A DNA stretch of 64,000 bases from Pseudomonas brassicacearum subsp. brassicacearum (GCF_008801605.1 NZ_VZPJ01000009.1:1-64000), one strand, 5' to 3'; positions 53,801-61,654 are shown, counted from the first letter of the stretch. Made by a program: numbers and translations. Notes: a model not told the origin generated them from the letters alone.

Positions 53801-54284
53801 CCTCATGGACCTGTCTATGCCGACGATGGATGGTTGGGAAACCAGCCGGCTGATCCGCCGCAATGCGTTGTCCACGGCACCGATCATCGTGATATCGGCC
53901 AATGCCTTTAACGACGAGCGCGAGCGCAGCCTGGCCAGTGCCTGCAACGACTACCTTGCCAAGCCGGTACACACCCCGGAGCTGCTCGAACGGATCCAGA
54001 AGCAGCTCGACCTGCACTGGCTGCGCCGCGAAAAACCAGCCCCTGCGACATTCCCCGAACCGGGGATATTGCCCTCACAGCCTGACCTCATCGCCCTCGG
54101 CGAACTCAGCGCCATCGGCTACGTACGCGGTCTGCACGAAAAACTCGACGCCATCCAGGCCGAGACGCCAGCCACCGCCCCTTTCATCAGTTCGCTACGC
54201 AAGCTGCTGAAAAACTTTCGCCTGGACGAAATCAACCGCGCCCTCAAGGAGGCAGAAGATGAATGCACTGACCACAGTCGCTGA
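50889..54284 (+). CDS. Hybrid histidine kinase with an NCS1-transporter sensor and a Cys cluster
   Basis: 1131 residues from GTG 50889, with AGGAG nine bases upstream. Residues ~1-460 form an NCS1 (purine/cytosine-permease-like) transporter with about 12 helices, starting RRDYNSWVADETMEDYALRY. Residues 504-541 hold eight Cys (CGLC, then FC, IC, LCC, RC, RC), a probable zinc or Fe-S site. Two more helices and a linker lead to HisKA (H690 in GLSHELRTPLNS), HATPase (NLLGNAVNF, DTGIGID, GVGLGLTI) and a receiver (D974 in LILMDLSMP). It is built like CbrA, which uses a different transporter. It probably senses or takes up amide, urea or a related compound and signals to the next gene's product. Confidence 0.9.
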   Translation: MLPPGTQRIAKIRRDYNSWVADETMEDYALRYTPKSFRKWSELRIANTALGAVSFLALEAIGGVLALSYGFTNTFWAILAVSLIIFLTGLPVSYYAARYGVDMDLLTRGAGFGYIGSTITSLIYASFTFLFFALEAAIMALALELYFHIPLAFAYVICSVLVIPLVAYGVTLISRLQLWTQPLWLALLVLPYLFVLLKNPEAFSDWTSFQGRDTGGGDFNLLAFCAACTVALSLVTQIGEQVDYLRFLPEKTAANRKRWWAALLCAGPGWILPGALKMFAGAFLAFLALQHEIPIERATEPTQMYLVAFGYVFASPEWALAAMVLFVFVSQMKINLTNAYAGSLAWSNFFARVTHSHPGRVVWLVFNVAIALMLMELGVFDVIDQVLGLYANIAIAWIGSVVADLVINKPLGLSPKHIEFKRAHLYDINPVGVGSMLIASLLSVLAHFGLFGALAQAAPPFVALGTSLVMTPLLAWATRSRYYIARTSDPLLLQPVAPSTQITCGLCSNPFETADMAFCPAYSTPICSLCCSLDARCGDRCKPHGRLSAQFEALLHWLLPNATVPRLHTRLVHYLGLLLALILMLSGALALIYGQASQGLPHSPQAQATLYQAFFKAFLTLSVLAAILAWWVVLTRESRHVAQEESDRQTQLLMQEIEAHRLTDQALQDAKEASEAANAAKSRYVTGLSHELRTPLNSILGFTQILQRDAAMPEQHQDALATILRSGSHLLSLIDGLLDVAKIEAGKLRLEATEIPFPELIHDLELMFTPQARDKGLRFRLELIGKMPAVVRGDEKRVRQILINLLGNAVNFTDSGEVCLRVSYMRETATFDIIDTGIGIDPEHIERIFQPFERGDLMRQDKGVGLGLTITRMLTSLMGGELQVKSQQDKGTCFQVRLFLSQVRVPQAVIHVEHDIIGYQGPRRLVLVVDDHVDHRKVLSGMLTPLGFEVVQASNGQEAIRQVALLGPDLILMDLSMPTMDGWETSRLIRRNALSTAPIIVISANAFNDERERSLASACNDYLAKPVHTPELLERIQKQLDLHWLRREKPAPATFPEPGILPSQPDLIALGELSAIGYVRGLHEKLDAIQAETPATAPFISSLRKLLKNFRLDEINRALKEAEDECTDHSR

Positions 54285-54951
54285 ACCCGGTGTCGTGCTG
54301 ATTGTGGACGACACCCCGGACAACCTCGCCATGCTCTCCGACGCCCTCAACGATGCCGGCTACATGGTGCTGGTGGCCCTCGACGGGCTCAGCGCCCTGA
54401 ACCGCATCGAACGTCGGCGTCCGGACCTGATCCTGCTGGATGCGATGATGCCGGGCCTGGACGGCTTCGAGACCTGCCGGCGGATCAAGGAGCACCCGGT
54501 CAACGCCGATATTCCGGTGCTGTTCATGACCGCGCTGACGGAAAGCAGGCATGTGGTCCAGGGCTTTGAAGTGGGTGGCAGCGACTACGTGACCAAGCCG
54601 ATCCAGACCGACGAAGTGCTGGCCAGGGTCGCCGCGCACCTGCGCACCTCGCGCATCCTGCTGTCGGCCCGAGCGGCGTCACAGCCAGCCGCGCCGAGCC
54701 TGGACGACGAGCCGGCGCACAGGGTGCTGTCGGCACGCTTTCAGCTCACTGGTCGGGAAGTCGAGGTTCTGCGCTGGGTGGCCTGCGGCAAGACCAACCG
54801 CGACATTGGCACCATTCTCGATCTGAGCCCACGCACCGTGAACAAACATCTGGAACATGTGTATGTGAAGTTAGGTGTAGAGACGCGCACAGCAGCGACC
54901 TCCGTGGCGTTGTCGGCCATGACCGATTCTCGCAACAGTGCTTCAAGGTAA
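54259..54951 (+). CDS. LuxR/NarL-type response regulator, partner of the NCS1-kinase
   Basis: 230 residues. The receiver (VLIVDDTPDNLAML; D61 in LILLDAMMPG; K in VTKPIQTDEV) is followed by a LuxR helix-turn-helix (LTGREVEVLRWVACGKTNRDIGTILDLSPRTVNKHLEHVYVKLGVETR). GGAGG lies seven bases upstream of the ATG and the gene overlaps the end of the kinase gene by 26 bases. It is expected to be phosphorylated by that kinase and to activate the divergent urt operon through the TGACGTA sites. Confidence 0.92.
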   Translation: MNALTTVAEPGVVLIVDDTPDNLAMLSDALNDAGYMVLVALDGLSALNRIERRRPDLILLDAMMPGLDGFETCRRIKEHPVNADIPVLFMTALTESRHVVQGFEVGGSDYVTKPIQTDEVLARVAAHLRTSRILLSARAASQPAAPSLDDEPAHRVLSARFQLTGREVEVLRWVACGKTNRDIGTILDLSPRTVNKHLEHVYVKLGVETRTAATSVALSAMTDSRNSASR

Positions 54952-54979
54952 GCCGCGATAGCCAGATGTAGTGTTGGAT

Positions 54980-55085
54980 CTATTACCGGCCGCATCCGGC
55001 AATGGTCACAGTAGCGCCGCTGGGCTTCAGCATCGAAGCCCTTGTCAGCAAAAAGCCAGCGACAGCGCCGAGCTTGGGTATCTGA
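54980..55085 (-). pseudogene. Transposase-like scrap at the prophage edge
   Basis: On the minus strand one frame reads RRCRWLFADKGFDAEAQRRYCDHCRM-RPVI, resembling the DDE-region of IS5-type transposases (ADKGFDA...RRYC...PVI). Only ~35 codons survive; the frame then runs into the response-regulator gene. It suggests an insertion element once joined the two regions. Weak evidence. Confidence 0.4.
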
Positions 55086-55118
55086 TCGAGGCTGCGAATA
55101 CGGTATCCGCAGCCGAAG

Positions 55119-55695
55119 AAGTACCGCGTCCCAAACTGGAACATAAATGACGAGAAAGGGCTTGAGGTCCGCGTTTGGGCTACGTTCGTGGGCGAGGACG
55201 CTCCCCGCGAACTGACCACCTTGATGACTCAGGCGCGGACACGGAACTCGACGCTATGGGCGGACGATCCAAAGCAGCAGATCGCGTACCAGGCCCTCAA
55301 AAAAATGGGCCCGCCTGTATTGCCCTGACGTGATCTTGAGCGTGTACACACGCGACGAGCTGGACGACGGCTACACGCTTCCTGAAACAGATGTTACCCC
55401 GAGATCTACTAACGAAAAGCCAGCAGACGTGGGCGCCGCGTCAGTTCCTCAGGGTGATACAACCGACGCAACCGCAGACCTATTCGAGCAGTTGAAAAAG
55501 ATCGCTCAGGAGCAGGGTATTGAGGGTTACGAAAAGGCTTGGAAGGCGCTGAAGCCGCAGCAGCGCGGCGCCATTGGTGTAACTCGTCACGGCGAGCTGA
55601 AGTCGATTGCGCAGACTATCGAAGCAGAGTTCACAACTCTCAAGGAGGGATTCGACGTTAATGCCGGCAGCGATCTGCAGGACGGCAATCAATGA
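55119..55695 (+). pseudogene. recT: recT, 5'-truncated and frameshifted
   Basis: The translated sequence keeps YRVPNWNINDEKGLEVRVWA, TRNSTLWADDPKQQIAYQALK and, in another frame, WARLYCPDVILSVYTRDELDD, which together match the C-terminal half of phage RecT single-strand annealing proteins. The frame changes at a run of seven A (55299-55305); with six A it would be continuous. The 5' half is missing. RecT pairs with an exonuclease for phage recombination. The last part (from GTG 55330) could still be translated as a 121-residue peptide. Confidence 0.75.
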
Positions 55696-56362
55696 GCGCC
55701 TCTGTAGAGCTTCAGCGCACGGAACAGTGGCATCAGGACCGCAGCGGTCGCCTAACAGCAAGCAGGTTCAAGGATGTGATTGCTTGGGGAGATCGTGACA
55801 GGCACGGCAAGCGCCCCCCCCCCTTTCTGCCTGCACCACCTATATGCACAAACTGGCATTTGAACGGCTGGCTAACAGATCGAAACATTCGGTCAGCAGT
55901 AAGTCGATGGCCTGGGGTACCGAGGTTGAGCAGTCGAGTCATGACTTTTACGAAATCCTGACCGGAAATAACGTCATCAAGTCGGGCTTTGTGGTCCACC
56001 CAAAGTACGACTGGCTGGGCTGTTCGCCGGACGGCCTGATTGGTGAAGACGGGGGCATTGAGTCGAAATGTCCATTCAATGAGGCCGTCCACGTTCGCAC
56101 CTGGCTCGAAGGCATGCCCGAGGAACATAAGCCGCAAGTTCAGGGCTGCATGTTCGTCACGGGCCGGGAATGGTGGGATTTCCTGTCGTTCGATCCGCGC
56201 CAAGATGAAGACTGCCGCCTGTACATCGAGACCATTATGCGCGATGACGAGTACATCGCGATGCTTCATCAAGAGCTGGTCCAGTTCAATCTGGAACTTG
56301 GCCGGATGGTTGATGAAGTCGCAGACAAAGCACGGGCGCAGGCCCATAGATTGGGAGCTTGA
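55692..56362 (+). pseudogene. YqaJ-type phage exonuclease, frameshifted in a C-run
   Basis: The first part (55692 on; MSASVELQRTEQWHQDRSGRLTASRFKDVIAWGDR) and the second part (from about 55835; MHKLAFERLANRSKHSVSSKSMAWGTEVE) belong to one YqaJ/lambda-Exo-like protein. The catalytic features are in the second part (SPDGLIGEDGGIESKCPF, with the D-x-E-x-K core). The frame breaks in a run of ten C at 55814-55823; one more C restores it. Start overlaps the recT stop. With RecT it would form a two-part recombination system. Confidence 0.78.
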
Positions 56363-56364
56363 GC

Positions 56365-56958
56365 ATGATCAGCAACCACCTCAGCATGGTCGAGGCCCTT
56401 CGGCCGGAACGCGAAAAGCTGGCGGCGCAGGCCGAGCAATACCTGGCCGCGGGCGGAAAAATCGAAGAGGCCGAGCCGATCGGCTACAAGCCAAAGCCGA
56501 TCAGTTACAGCAACCAGATGCCGCCGGCACCAAAGCCGTTTGTTCGCCGACGCCCTCCGGCACCGCCTCCACCACTGTCCGCCCAGGACATTCGCCACCA
56601 GGCGCGGATGAAGCAGATCGAAAAGATTCGCGAGATGGCGCCGACGCACACGCAGGCCGAGATCGTCGACGCCCTTGGCATCAGCCGCCGTACGCTGTAC
56701 GGAATCGCCCAGGACCACAACCTGACATTCAAGCGGCCGGCTCGGTTGCGCTCTGGCGGAGAAGACCGAAACAAGCATTTGGAGGAGCGTGACGCGAAGT
56801 TCGCCGAGCGGATCAGAGCCTTCCTTGAGCTTGGCATCACCCGGCGACAGGTCTGTGGCCGACTCGGGATCGCCAACAAGACGTTCGAGCGCATCCTCGC
56901 CGAGCACGGCATCGATTACCCGAAAGCGCGGCGCGGTTGCACTTCATGCGCCGCATAG
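56365..56958 (+). CDS. Phage protein with C-terminal helix-turn-helix pair
   Basis: 197 residues from ATG 56365, with GGGAG seven bases upstream. The N-terminal third is a charged helix and a Pro-rich linker (PAPKPFVRRRPPAPPPPLS). Two helix-turn-helix-like units follow: TQAEIVDALGISRRTLYGIAQDH and TRRQVCGRLGIANKTFERILAEH. The C-terminus ends GCTSCAA. Probably a DNA-binding protein of the phage early operon; I cannot name the family. Confidence 0.7.
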   Translation: MISNHLSMVEALRPEREKLAAQAEQYLAAGGKIEEAEPIGYKPKPISYSNQMPPAPKPFVRRRPPAPPPPLSAQDIRHQARMKQIEKIREMAPTHTQAEIVDALGISRRTLYGIAQDHNLTFKRPARLRSGGEDRNKHLEERDAKFAERIRAFLELGITRRQVCGRLGIANKTFERILAEHGIDYPKARRGCTSCAA

Positions 56959-57027
56959 CTCGCACCCAACAACGCAAACGACAGACCTGGCTGGCACTGC
57001 CGGCCAGTGGAATCGAAGGAGCAGGCC

Positions 57028-57396
57028 ATGGCCGAAACACAGCAGCCGACGGCGGAAGCGCTCAAGCAGCGCCGGAAGCGCGAGAAGGCAGCGGCGAAGG
57101 CTGCCGCCCTGGGCATCGAGAAGTTCACGGTTGAGGTTGCCGGCGTTTTCAAGAAGGACCTTCAGCGAGTCATGAAGGCCCACGGCATCAACAACCAGCA
57201 GGACGTCCACCAGCGGCTGCTGATGAACCTGATCGCGGCAGACTTCGAGACCCAGGCCGCAATGCTGCGCTGTGTCACGACACCTTACGAGCCTAGCGCA
57301 AAGGTGTCGCAGAGTTTCCGAAATAAGAGCATTGCCGCGTTAAGCGCAGATCTCGGCGAGCCAGAAGACGAGATCCTCATACCTGATCTAACTTAA
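57028..57396 (+). CDS. Hypothetical phage protein
   Basis: 122 residues from ATG 57028, with AAGGAG six bases upstream. The N-terminus is a basic helix (EALKQRRKREKAAAKAAALG), followed by VAGVFKKDLQRVMKAHGINNQQDVHQRLLMNLIAADFETQAAML, helical and compact, as in small ribbon-helix or phage DNA-binding proteins. No named family. Its 3' end overlaps the convergent cargo gene by four bases. Confidence 0.6.
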   Translation: MAETQQPTAEALKQRRKREKAAAKAAALGIEKFTVEVAGVFKKDLQRVMKAHGINNQQDVHQRLLMNLIAADFETQAAMLRCVTTPYEPSAKVSQSFRNKSIAALSADLGEPEDEILIPDLT

Positions 57397-57995
57397 ACGA
57401 AGCCCGATCCGCGAACCGGTGAGCCAAGAGCCTTCCCATCCCATAGTGGATGATGTATGTCAGGGCCTGAAGCGCCTAGGTTAGTGATGTCGTGACAAAT
57501 TTGATAACGATTTCCGTCAGCAGAGACGACTTCAAGGCTTACTAACTCATAGCAATTTTTTTTGAAATCGTAACCTGTTGGAAATTGGAAGTTAGTCGCA
57601 TGCACTATTTCAATGATTTTGATTTCACCCGGCTCAATTAGAAAAGAATCAACAGGCATGCTCGGAATTATTGTAAATGAGCCCTGCCCTTTTAGATGCC
57701 CTCTACTATCTGGCCCTTGCAGCAATTCGACATTTTTTATATACAGTGCCTGTTTGCCAGTATTGCTCAGACTGTACTTTAAGTTTCGGGTCTGCACTGA
57801 AGTAGTGGCCCATACATTGTTCCCTTGCTCATCCTTCTCGTCAGTCAACCTTCTCCTTTCCGGGCTGAATAGCCGCTCCAGCAATATCAGCATTGCTCCG
57901 GATGGCCTATGTATGTGCGAAAAATAGAAGCTAGCCGCAGCAACCGCAAAAGCTGCGGCAGAGAGAGAGAAGGTTACCCAATCCTTCGGTTCCAT
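57393..57995 (-). CDS. Hypothetical one-TM protein, AT-rich cargo gene
   Basis: 200 residues. An N-terminal helix (WVTFSLSAAAFAVAAASFYFSHI) could anchor it in the membrane; the rest is a beta-rich soluble domain (NLKYSLSNTGKQALYIKNVELLQG; EIKIIEIVHATNFQFPTG). The base composition is clearly more AT-rich than the phage genes beside it and the strand is opposite, both signs of an inserted cargo gene. No family recognised. Confidence 0.65.
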   Translation of the reverse strand: MEPKDWVTFSLSAAAFAVAAASFYFSHIHRPSGAMLILLERLFSPERRRLTDEKDEQGNNVWATTSVQTRNLKYSLSNTGKQALYIKNVELLQGPDSRGHLKGQGSFTIIPSMPVDSFLIEPGEIKIIEIVHATNFQFPTGYDFKKNCYELVSLEVVSADGNRYQICHDITNLGASGPDIHHPLWDGKALGSPVRGSGFV

Positions 57996-58023
57996 TTATC
58001 CAGTTCCTCAAAACTAATTTTGT

Positions 58024-58055
58024 ACACAAATACCCCACTTCAACGAATCATGCCA
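58024..58055. repeat. 32-bp direct repeat, left copy
   Basis: ACACAAATACCCCACTTCAA... through GCCA; the copy at 58867-58898 is identical except one base (T/C at position 28). The pair brackets the DUF4145 cargo gene and the segment between copies is 811 bases. Confidence 0.8.
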
Positions 58056-58106
58056 CCACCGGTCACGGAGGGCGGCGCCTGACTCGTCAGCAAGAATAGA
58101 GGTCAA

Positions 58107-58838
58107 TCATGGTGGAGCGTCAGCAGGAGATGGAAGCTGCTTCACGACTTCCAAATTCTTAAAGAGTTCTTTCGCTCTCTCTGGAATTATGTAACTGCCA
58201 ATGAGGATGTGCTCGATTACTTCAAGCGCTAAAAGAAGCTGATTTTTAGAATGTGCTTCAGACTTATGCGCTGCCCTATTACCAAGAATTCTTATTTTGT
58301 GAAGTGTTTCTACGCCTTCCTTTGTTACCAATGATTTGGCATGAAGATCGTCGATTTTCTGGTCAAGCTTTCGACCTTTTGCCCCAACATCCGAGCAAAT
58401 GGACTCCAGCAATGTTCTGATAGCTATGCCACCGATGATAAATAGCTCATTCTCTACAGCCGACCGGGCTTCCTTATAAATTTGACCTATGCCCCACGGT
58501 AGAAGCCAATGATCTATTACCTTAGAACCAATTGCGCGACCGGGATAATAAGTAATCGTCTCATTGAAAAAGCGGTGGCCCGTGTCATATTCATGATCAT
58601 AGTCCTCAGAATTTGTTGAGCAGACTCGGAACGACACTTCCTCACAGCCCATACACTGGATTAACTGATTCTCTTCGGTCCAGTCAACGCTGTGACCACC
58701 GCCGCAGTCTTGGGAGCCGTTTTCAGTCAAGCACGCGACCACTTTGTGCCTTGTCTCAAGATTACATTTTCTACATGGATACTTTTGTAGCTTATCGAGC
58801 TCAACAGCTAACACAAAAACCTTGGTTATCCGATCCAT
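58107..58838 (-). CDS. DUF4145-family protein with N-terminal zinc ribbon
   Basis: 243 residues. The N-terminal part has CxxC-type pairs (YPCRKCNLETRH, CMGCEEVSFRVC) suggesting zinc binding. The C-terminal ~120 residues are the DUF4145 helical domain (GIAIRTLLESICSDVGAKGRKLDQKIDDLHAKSL, HKIRILGNRAAHKSE). This domain is common in restriction and defence-associated proteins and in orphan genes on mobile elements. AT-rich, opposite strand to the phage operon, and bracketed by a 32-bp direct repeat: most likely a mobile cargo gene. Confidence 0.78.
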   Translation of the reverse strand: MDRITKVFVLAVELDKLQKYPCRKCNLETRHKVVACLTENGSQDCGGGHSVDWTEENQLIQCMGCEEVSFRVCSTNSEDYDHEYDTGHRFFNETITYYPGRAIGSKVIDHWLLPWGIGQIYKEARSAVENELFIIGGIAIRTLLESICSDVGAKGRKLDQKIDDLHAKSLVTKEGVETLHKIRILGNRAAHKSEAHSKNQLLLALEVIEHILIGSYIIPERAKELFKNLEVVKQLPSPADAPP

Positions 58839-58866
58839 AGCCGTCCGCCCAACTCAGTCTTGAGCG

Positions 58867-58898
58867 ACACAAATACCCCACTTCAACGAATCACGCCA
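58867..58898. repeat. 32-bp direct repeat, right copy
   Basis: Second copy, 18 bases before the start of the DUF2786 gene, where it forms part of the gene's leader. The original phage site is probably here, and the left copy arose with the cargo insertion. Confidence 0.8.
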
Positions 58899-58915
58899 GC
58901 CGGCGAGGATCTTCT

Positions 58916-59695
58916 ATGTCCGCACAACAAATCGACGAAAAGAAGCTTGAGCGTGCGATCCGCAAAATCAAGCACTGCCTGGCACTGGCCCAAAGCGCCA
59001 ACGAGAACGAAGCCGCCACGGCGCTGCGGCAGGCACAGGCATTGATGCGCGAATACCGCCTCACCGAGATGGATGTGAAGTTGAGCGACGTCGGCGAAGT
59101 CGAGTCGGCTCTCTTCCGCGCCAAGCGACGGCCGGCTTGGGACCAACAACTGAGCATCGCCGTAGCGGAAGCATTCAGCTGCACGACCCTGCGGCGTAGG
59201 AAGTGGAGTCCAGCAAAAGGCCAGGTCATCGAGTGCGCGATATTCGTCGGCGTTTCTCCGGCCCAGAACATCGCGCTGTATGCGTATGAGGCCCTGCACA
59301 CCAAGCTCACACAGGCGCGGAAGGAGTACTGCTCAGCAGTCAGGTCTGGAGTTCGGCGCAGTGAGTATTCGGCAGAAACCGCCGGCGACCACTTTGCACT
59401 GGCGTGGGTTTGGGAGGTCCAGTCGAAGCTGAAAGCGCTTGTGCCCCAAGGCGACGATGATTCGCTCGGTCAGCCCTCCGCTGGCCAAGGCCTCGTCGCA
59501 ATTCAGGTGCAGGACAAGGCCTTGATCAGCGAGTACCTGGCCGCTCAAGACATCAAAGAGTCGCGGAAAAGTAAAGGCGTTGAGTTGGATATGAACGCCC
59601 AAATCGCCGGCATGCTTGCTGGGAGCAAGGTCGAGCTGCACGCCGGCATTGCACGCGGCGGCGAGGAAACTCTCGCTCTGTCCGCAACCGCCTGA
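58916..59695 (+). CDS. DUF2786-domain phage protein
   Basis: 259 residues from ATG 58916, with GAGGA six bases upstream. The first ~45 residues are the DUF2786 domain (KKLERAIRKIKHCLALAQSANENEAATALRQAQALMREYRL). The centre is basic and has FVGVSPAQNIALYAYEALHTKLTQAR, as in other DUF2786 proteins, some of which are near phage recombination genes. Function unknown. It is in line with the phage early operon. Confidence 0.8.
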   Translation: MSAQQIDEKKLERAIRKIKHCLALAQSANENEAATALRQAQALMREYRLTEMDVKLSDVGEVESALFRAKRRPAWDQQLSIAVAEAFSCTTLRRRKWSPAKGQVIECAIFVGVSPAQNIALYAYEALHTKLTQARKEYCSAVRSGVRRSEYSAETAGDHFALAWVWEVQSKLKALVPQGDDDSLGQPSAGQGLVAIQVQDKALISEYLAAQDIKESRKSKGVELDMNAQIAGMLAGSKVELHAGIARGGEETLALSATA

Positions 59696-59732
59696 CCACA
59701 ACCCAGCGACCGCAATAGCCGAAGGATTACGC

Positions 59733-60656
59733 ATGCTCACAGCAATCGATTTGTTCGCCGGTTTAGGCGGATGGACCACCGGTGGCCGCGCCGCCGGGCT
59801 CCAGGTCTTATGGGCGGCCAACCACTGGCCTGCCGCGGTGGAATGGCATAGCGCCAACCATCCTGAAACGCAGCATGTCTGTCAGGATCTGCACCAGGCC
59901 GACTGGTCGCAGGTGCCAAAGCATGACCTGATGCTTGCCTCCCCCTGCTGCCAAGGCCACACCAAGGCCAGGGGCCGGGATAACGGCAATCCAAAGCACG
60001 ACAACTCACGATCAACTGCTTGGTCTCCGGTGTCGAACGCCGAAGTCAACCGCCCAGATTTCGCCATCATCGAAAACGTTCCGGAGTTCATGGATTGGGT
60101 TCTGTACCCGGCCTGGGCAGACGCGATGCAACGCCTTGGCTATGCGCTGGCACCTCACATAGTTGACTGCGCCGATCTTGGCGTTCCCCAGCACCGAGTG
60201 CGGCTGTTCATGGTCTGCTCTCGCAGCAAGGCACCGCTGCACCTTCAGCTGCCCCGGTGCCAGCATGTGCCCGCCCGCGACATCCTCGACTTCAACGCTG
60301 GGAAGTGGAGCAAGATCGAAAAGCCTGGCCGCGCCGAATCGACACTGATCCGCGTTAAAAATGGCCGTGAGCGCTTCGGCGAACACTTCATCATGCCGTA
60401 TTACGGCTCTGGCTCCGGCCTGACCGGTCGCAGCCTGGACCGGCCAATCGGCACCATCACGACGCTAGACCGCTGGGCCCTGGTGCGGGGTGACGAGATG
60501 CGTATGTTGTCGGCTGACGAGGCTCTGGCGGCCCAATCGTTCGGTCCAGACACCAAGCGCCCGGACAATCATAGGCTGACCATGCACATGACCGGCAATG
60601 CGGTGCCGCCGCTGGCCGGCGAACGGGTCATCGAAGCGCTTAAGGCTGCCGCTTAG
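59733..60656 (+). CDS. C5-cytosine DNA methyltransferase with PCCQ active site
   Basis: 307 residues from ATG 59733, with AAGGA six bases upstream. Motif I is DLFAGLGGWTTGGRAAG; motif IV reads SPCCQGH, in place of the usual PPCQ, with C73 aligned to the catalytic Cys; motif VI is IIENVPEFM; motif VIII GVPQHRVRLFMV; motif X GNAVPPLAGERV. It modifies DNA within a set sequence, probably to evade host restriction. No partner endonuclease gene is seen. Its stop overlaps the opposite-strand zinc-ribbon gene by four bases. Confidence 0.9.
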   Translation: MLTAIDLFAGLGGWTTGGRAAGLQVLWAANHWPAAVEWHSANHPETQHVCQDLHQADWSQVPKHDLMLASPCCQGHTKARGRDNGNPKHDNSRSTAWSPVSNAEVNRPDFAIIENVPEFMDWVLYPAWADAMQRLGYALAPHIVDCADLGVPQHRVRLFMVCSRSKAPLHLQLPRCQHVPARDILDFNAGKWSKIEKPGRAESTLIRVKNGRERFGEHFIMPYYGSGSGLTGRSLDRPIGTITTLDRWALVRGDEMRMLSADEALAAQSFGPDTKRPDNHRLTMHMTGNAVPPLAGERVIEALKAAA

Positions 60657-60883
60657 ATCAGCGATGCCGCCCGGTTCGAATCGATTAACGGGATGGTGCC
60701 ATTACCTTGCTGCGATGCGATCCATCGCCGCGCCAGATCAATATTGAACGTCCAGTTGTGCGACTTGAAGAGCGCCATTGCCGTTCCCGAAATTCGGTAG
60801 TGTCCGCAGTCTGAGCACGGATATTCCTCGCTGTCGGCGAACACAACAGCTTCAACGTCTTTACCGCAGATATAGCAGCTCAT
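60653..60883 (-). CDS. Small zinc-ribbon protein
   Basis: 76 residues from ATG 60883, with GGAGG five bases upstream. Two Cys pairs (CYICG and CSDCGHYRI) form a zinc ribbon, followed by a helical tail (AMALFKSHNWTFNIDLARRWIAS). It lies on the strand opposite to the phage operon. Role unknown. Confidence 0.65.
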   Translation of the reverse strand: MSCYICGKDVEAVVFADSEEYPCSDCGHYRISGTAMALFKSHNWTFNIDLARRWIASQQGNGTIPLIDSNRAASLI

Positions 60884-60996
60884 AGCAACCTCCGTTGTGG
60901 TCGCTGAACTGTAGCTGATTCTCCAACCCACTCCACCGCCCGGGCATGCACCGCCAAGCATCCCCAATAGCTCTTTCTTAATTTCTTGTAACTGAT

Positions 60997-61542
60997 CTAG
61001 ATTTCAGCCCTAATTTTCAACCCAGACCTTAAGACGCGAGCTTCAAGTAAATAAATATCCAAATCCTTAACAGCGATACAGAATATTGACTTATATGAAT
61101 ATACAGGAGGACCATTGGGGTCATCAGATAAGTTGAAAGCTGGGTTATCCTTCATACTTTCTTTGGCTCGGCGAGCAAAAAACATAGAATCGATACGTGA
61201 TTTTACCTTAGGATCAGAAAATGAGACATCTGTTAGAGAATGAGCAAACTCATTTCGCATTTTTCTAATAACCATCAAATCGTGCATGACCTCTCCAGAT
61301 ATCAGCCCCATGCCCTTCGCCACTAAAATTTTTGAGGAGAAATTACCAAGCGCCCCATTGCCGTCGAATATGTGAGACATATATCTATTCGAAAGTTCAT
61401 TTTTTGCAAAAATCGCACTTATGTCGTCGACCAACCGCTTTTCTAGAATTACCGCTGCAATGATAACGCACCCTCTATCAGATTCGTTAATTAAAGTTTT
61501 AGTCTCAGATCTCAAACCGCACCCCCGACAATAATTACGCAA
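60997..61542 (-). CDS. MltR-family-like protein, AT-rich cargo gene
   Basis: 181 residues. The region NESDRGCVIIAAVILEKRLVDDI and the later MVIRKMRNEFAHSL resemble the helical MltR (mannitol-operon repressor) domain, though no DNA-binding fold is seen in that family. An N-terminal CRGCGLRS is Cys-rich. The composition is strongly AT-rich, unlike the phage genes on both sides, and the strand is opposite. Likely a cargo gene. Confidence 0.65.
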   Translation of the reverse strand: MRNYCRGCGLRSETKTLINESDRGCVIIAAVILEKRLVDDISAIFAKNELSNRYMSHIFDGNGALGNFSSKILVAKGMGLISGEVMHDLMVIRKMRNEFAHSLTDVSFSDPKVKSRIDSMFFARRAKESMKDNPAFNLSDDPNGPPVYSYKSIFCIAVKDLDIYLLEARVLRSGLKIRAEI

Positions 61543-61654
61543 AAGACTTTCTAATACCTACTAAAGCTACTCGATAATAACGCACACCACCAAATTTCAC
61601 AGGTCCTTTAATTTATCCATACAGTTCAGCCGCTATAGCGGCAAGGACGAAATC

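Noticed and set aside
52599..54017. Minus-strand open frame of 472 codons
   Set aside because: Antisense to the kinase part of the NCS1-kinase gene; high GC explains the lack of stops.
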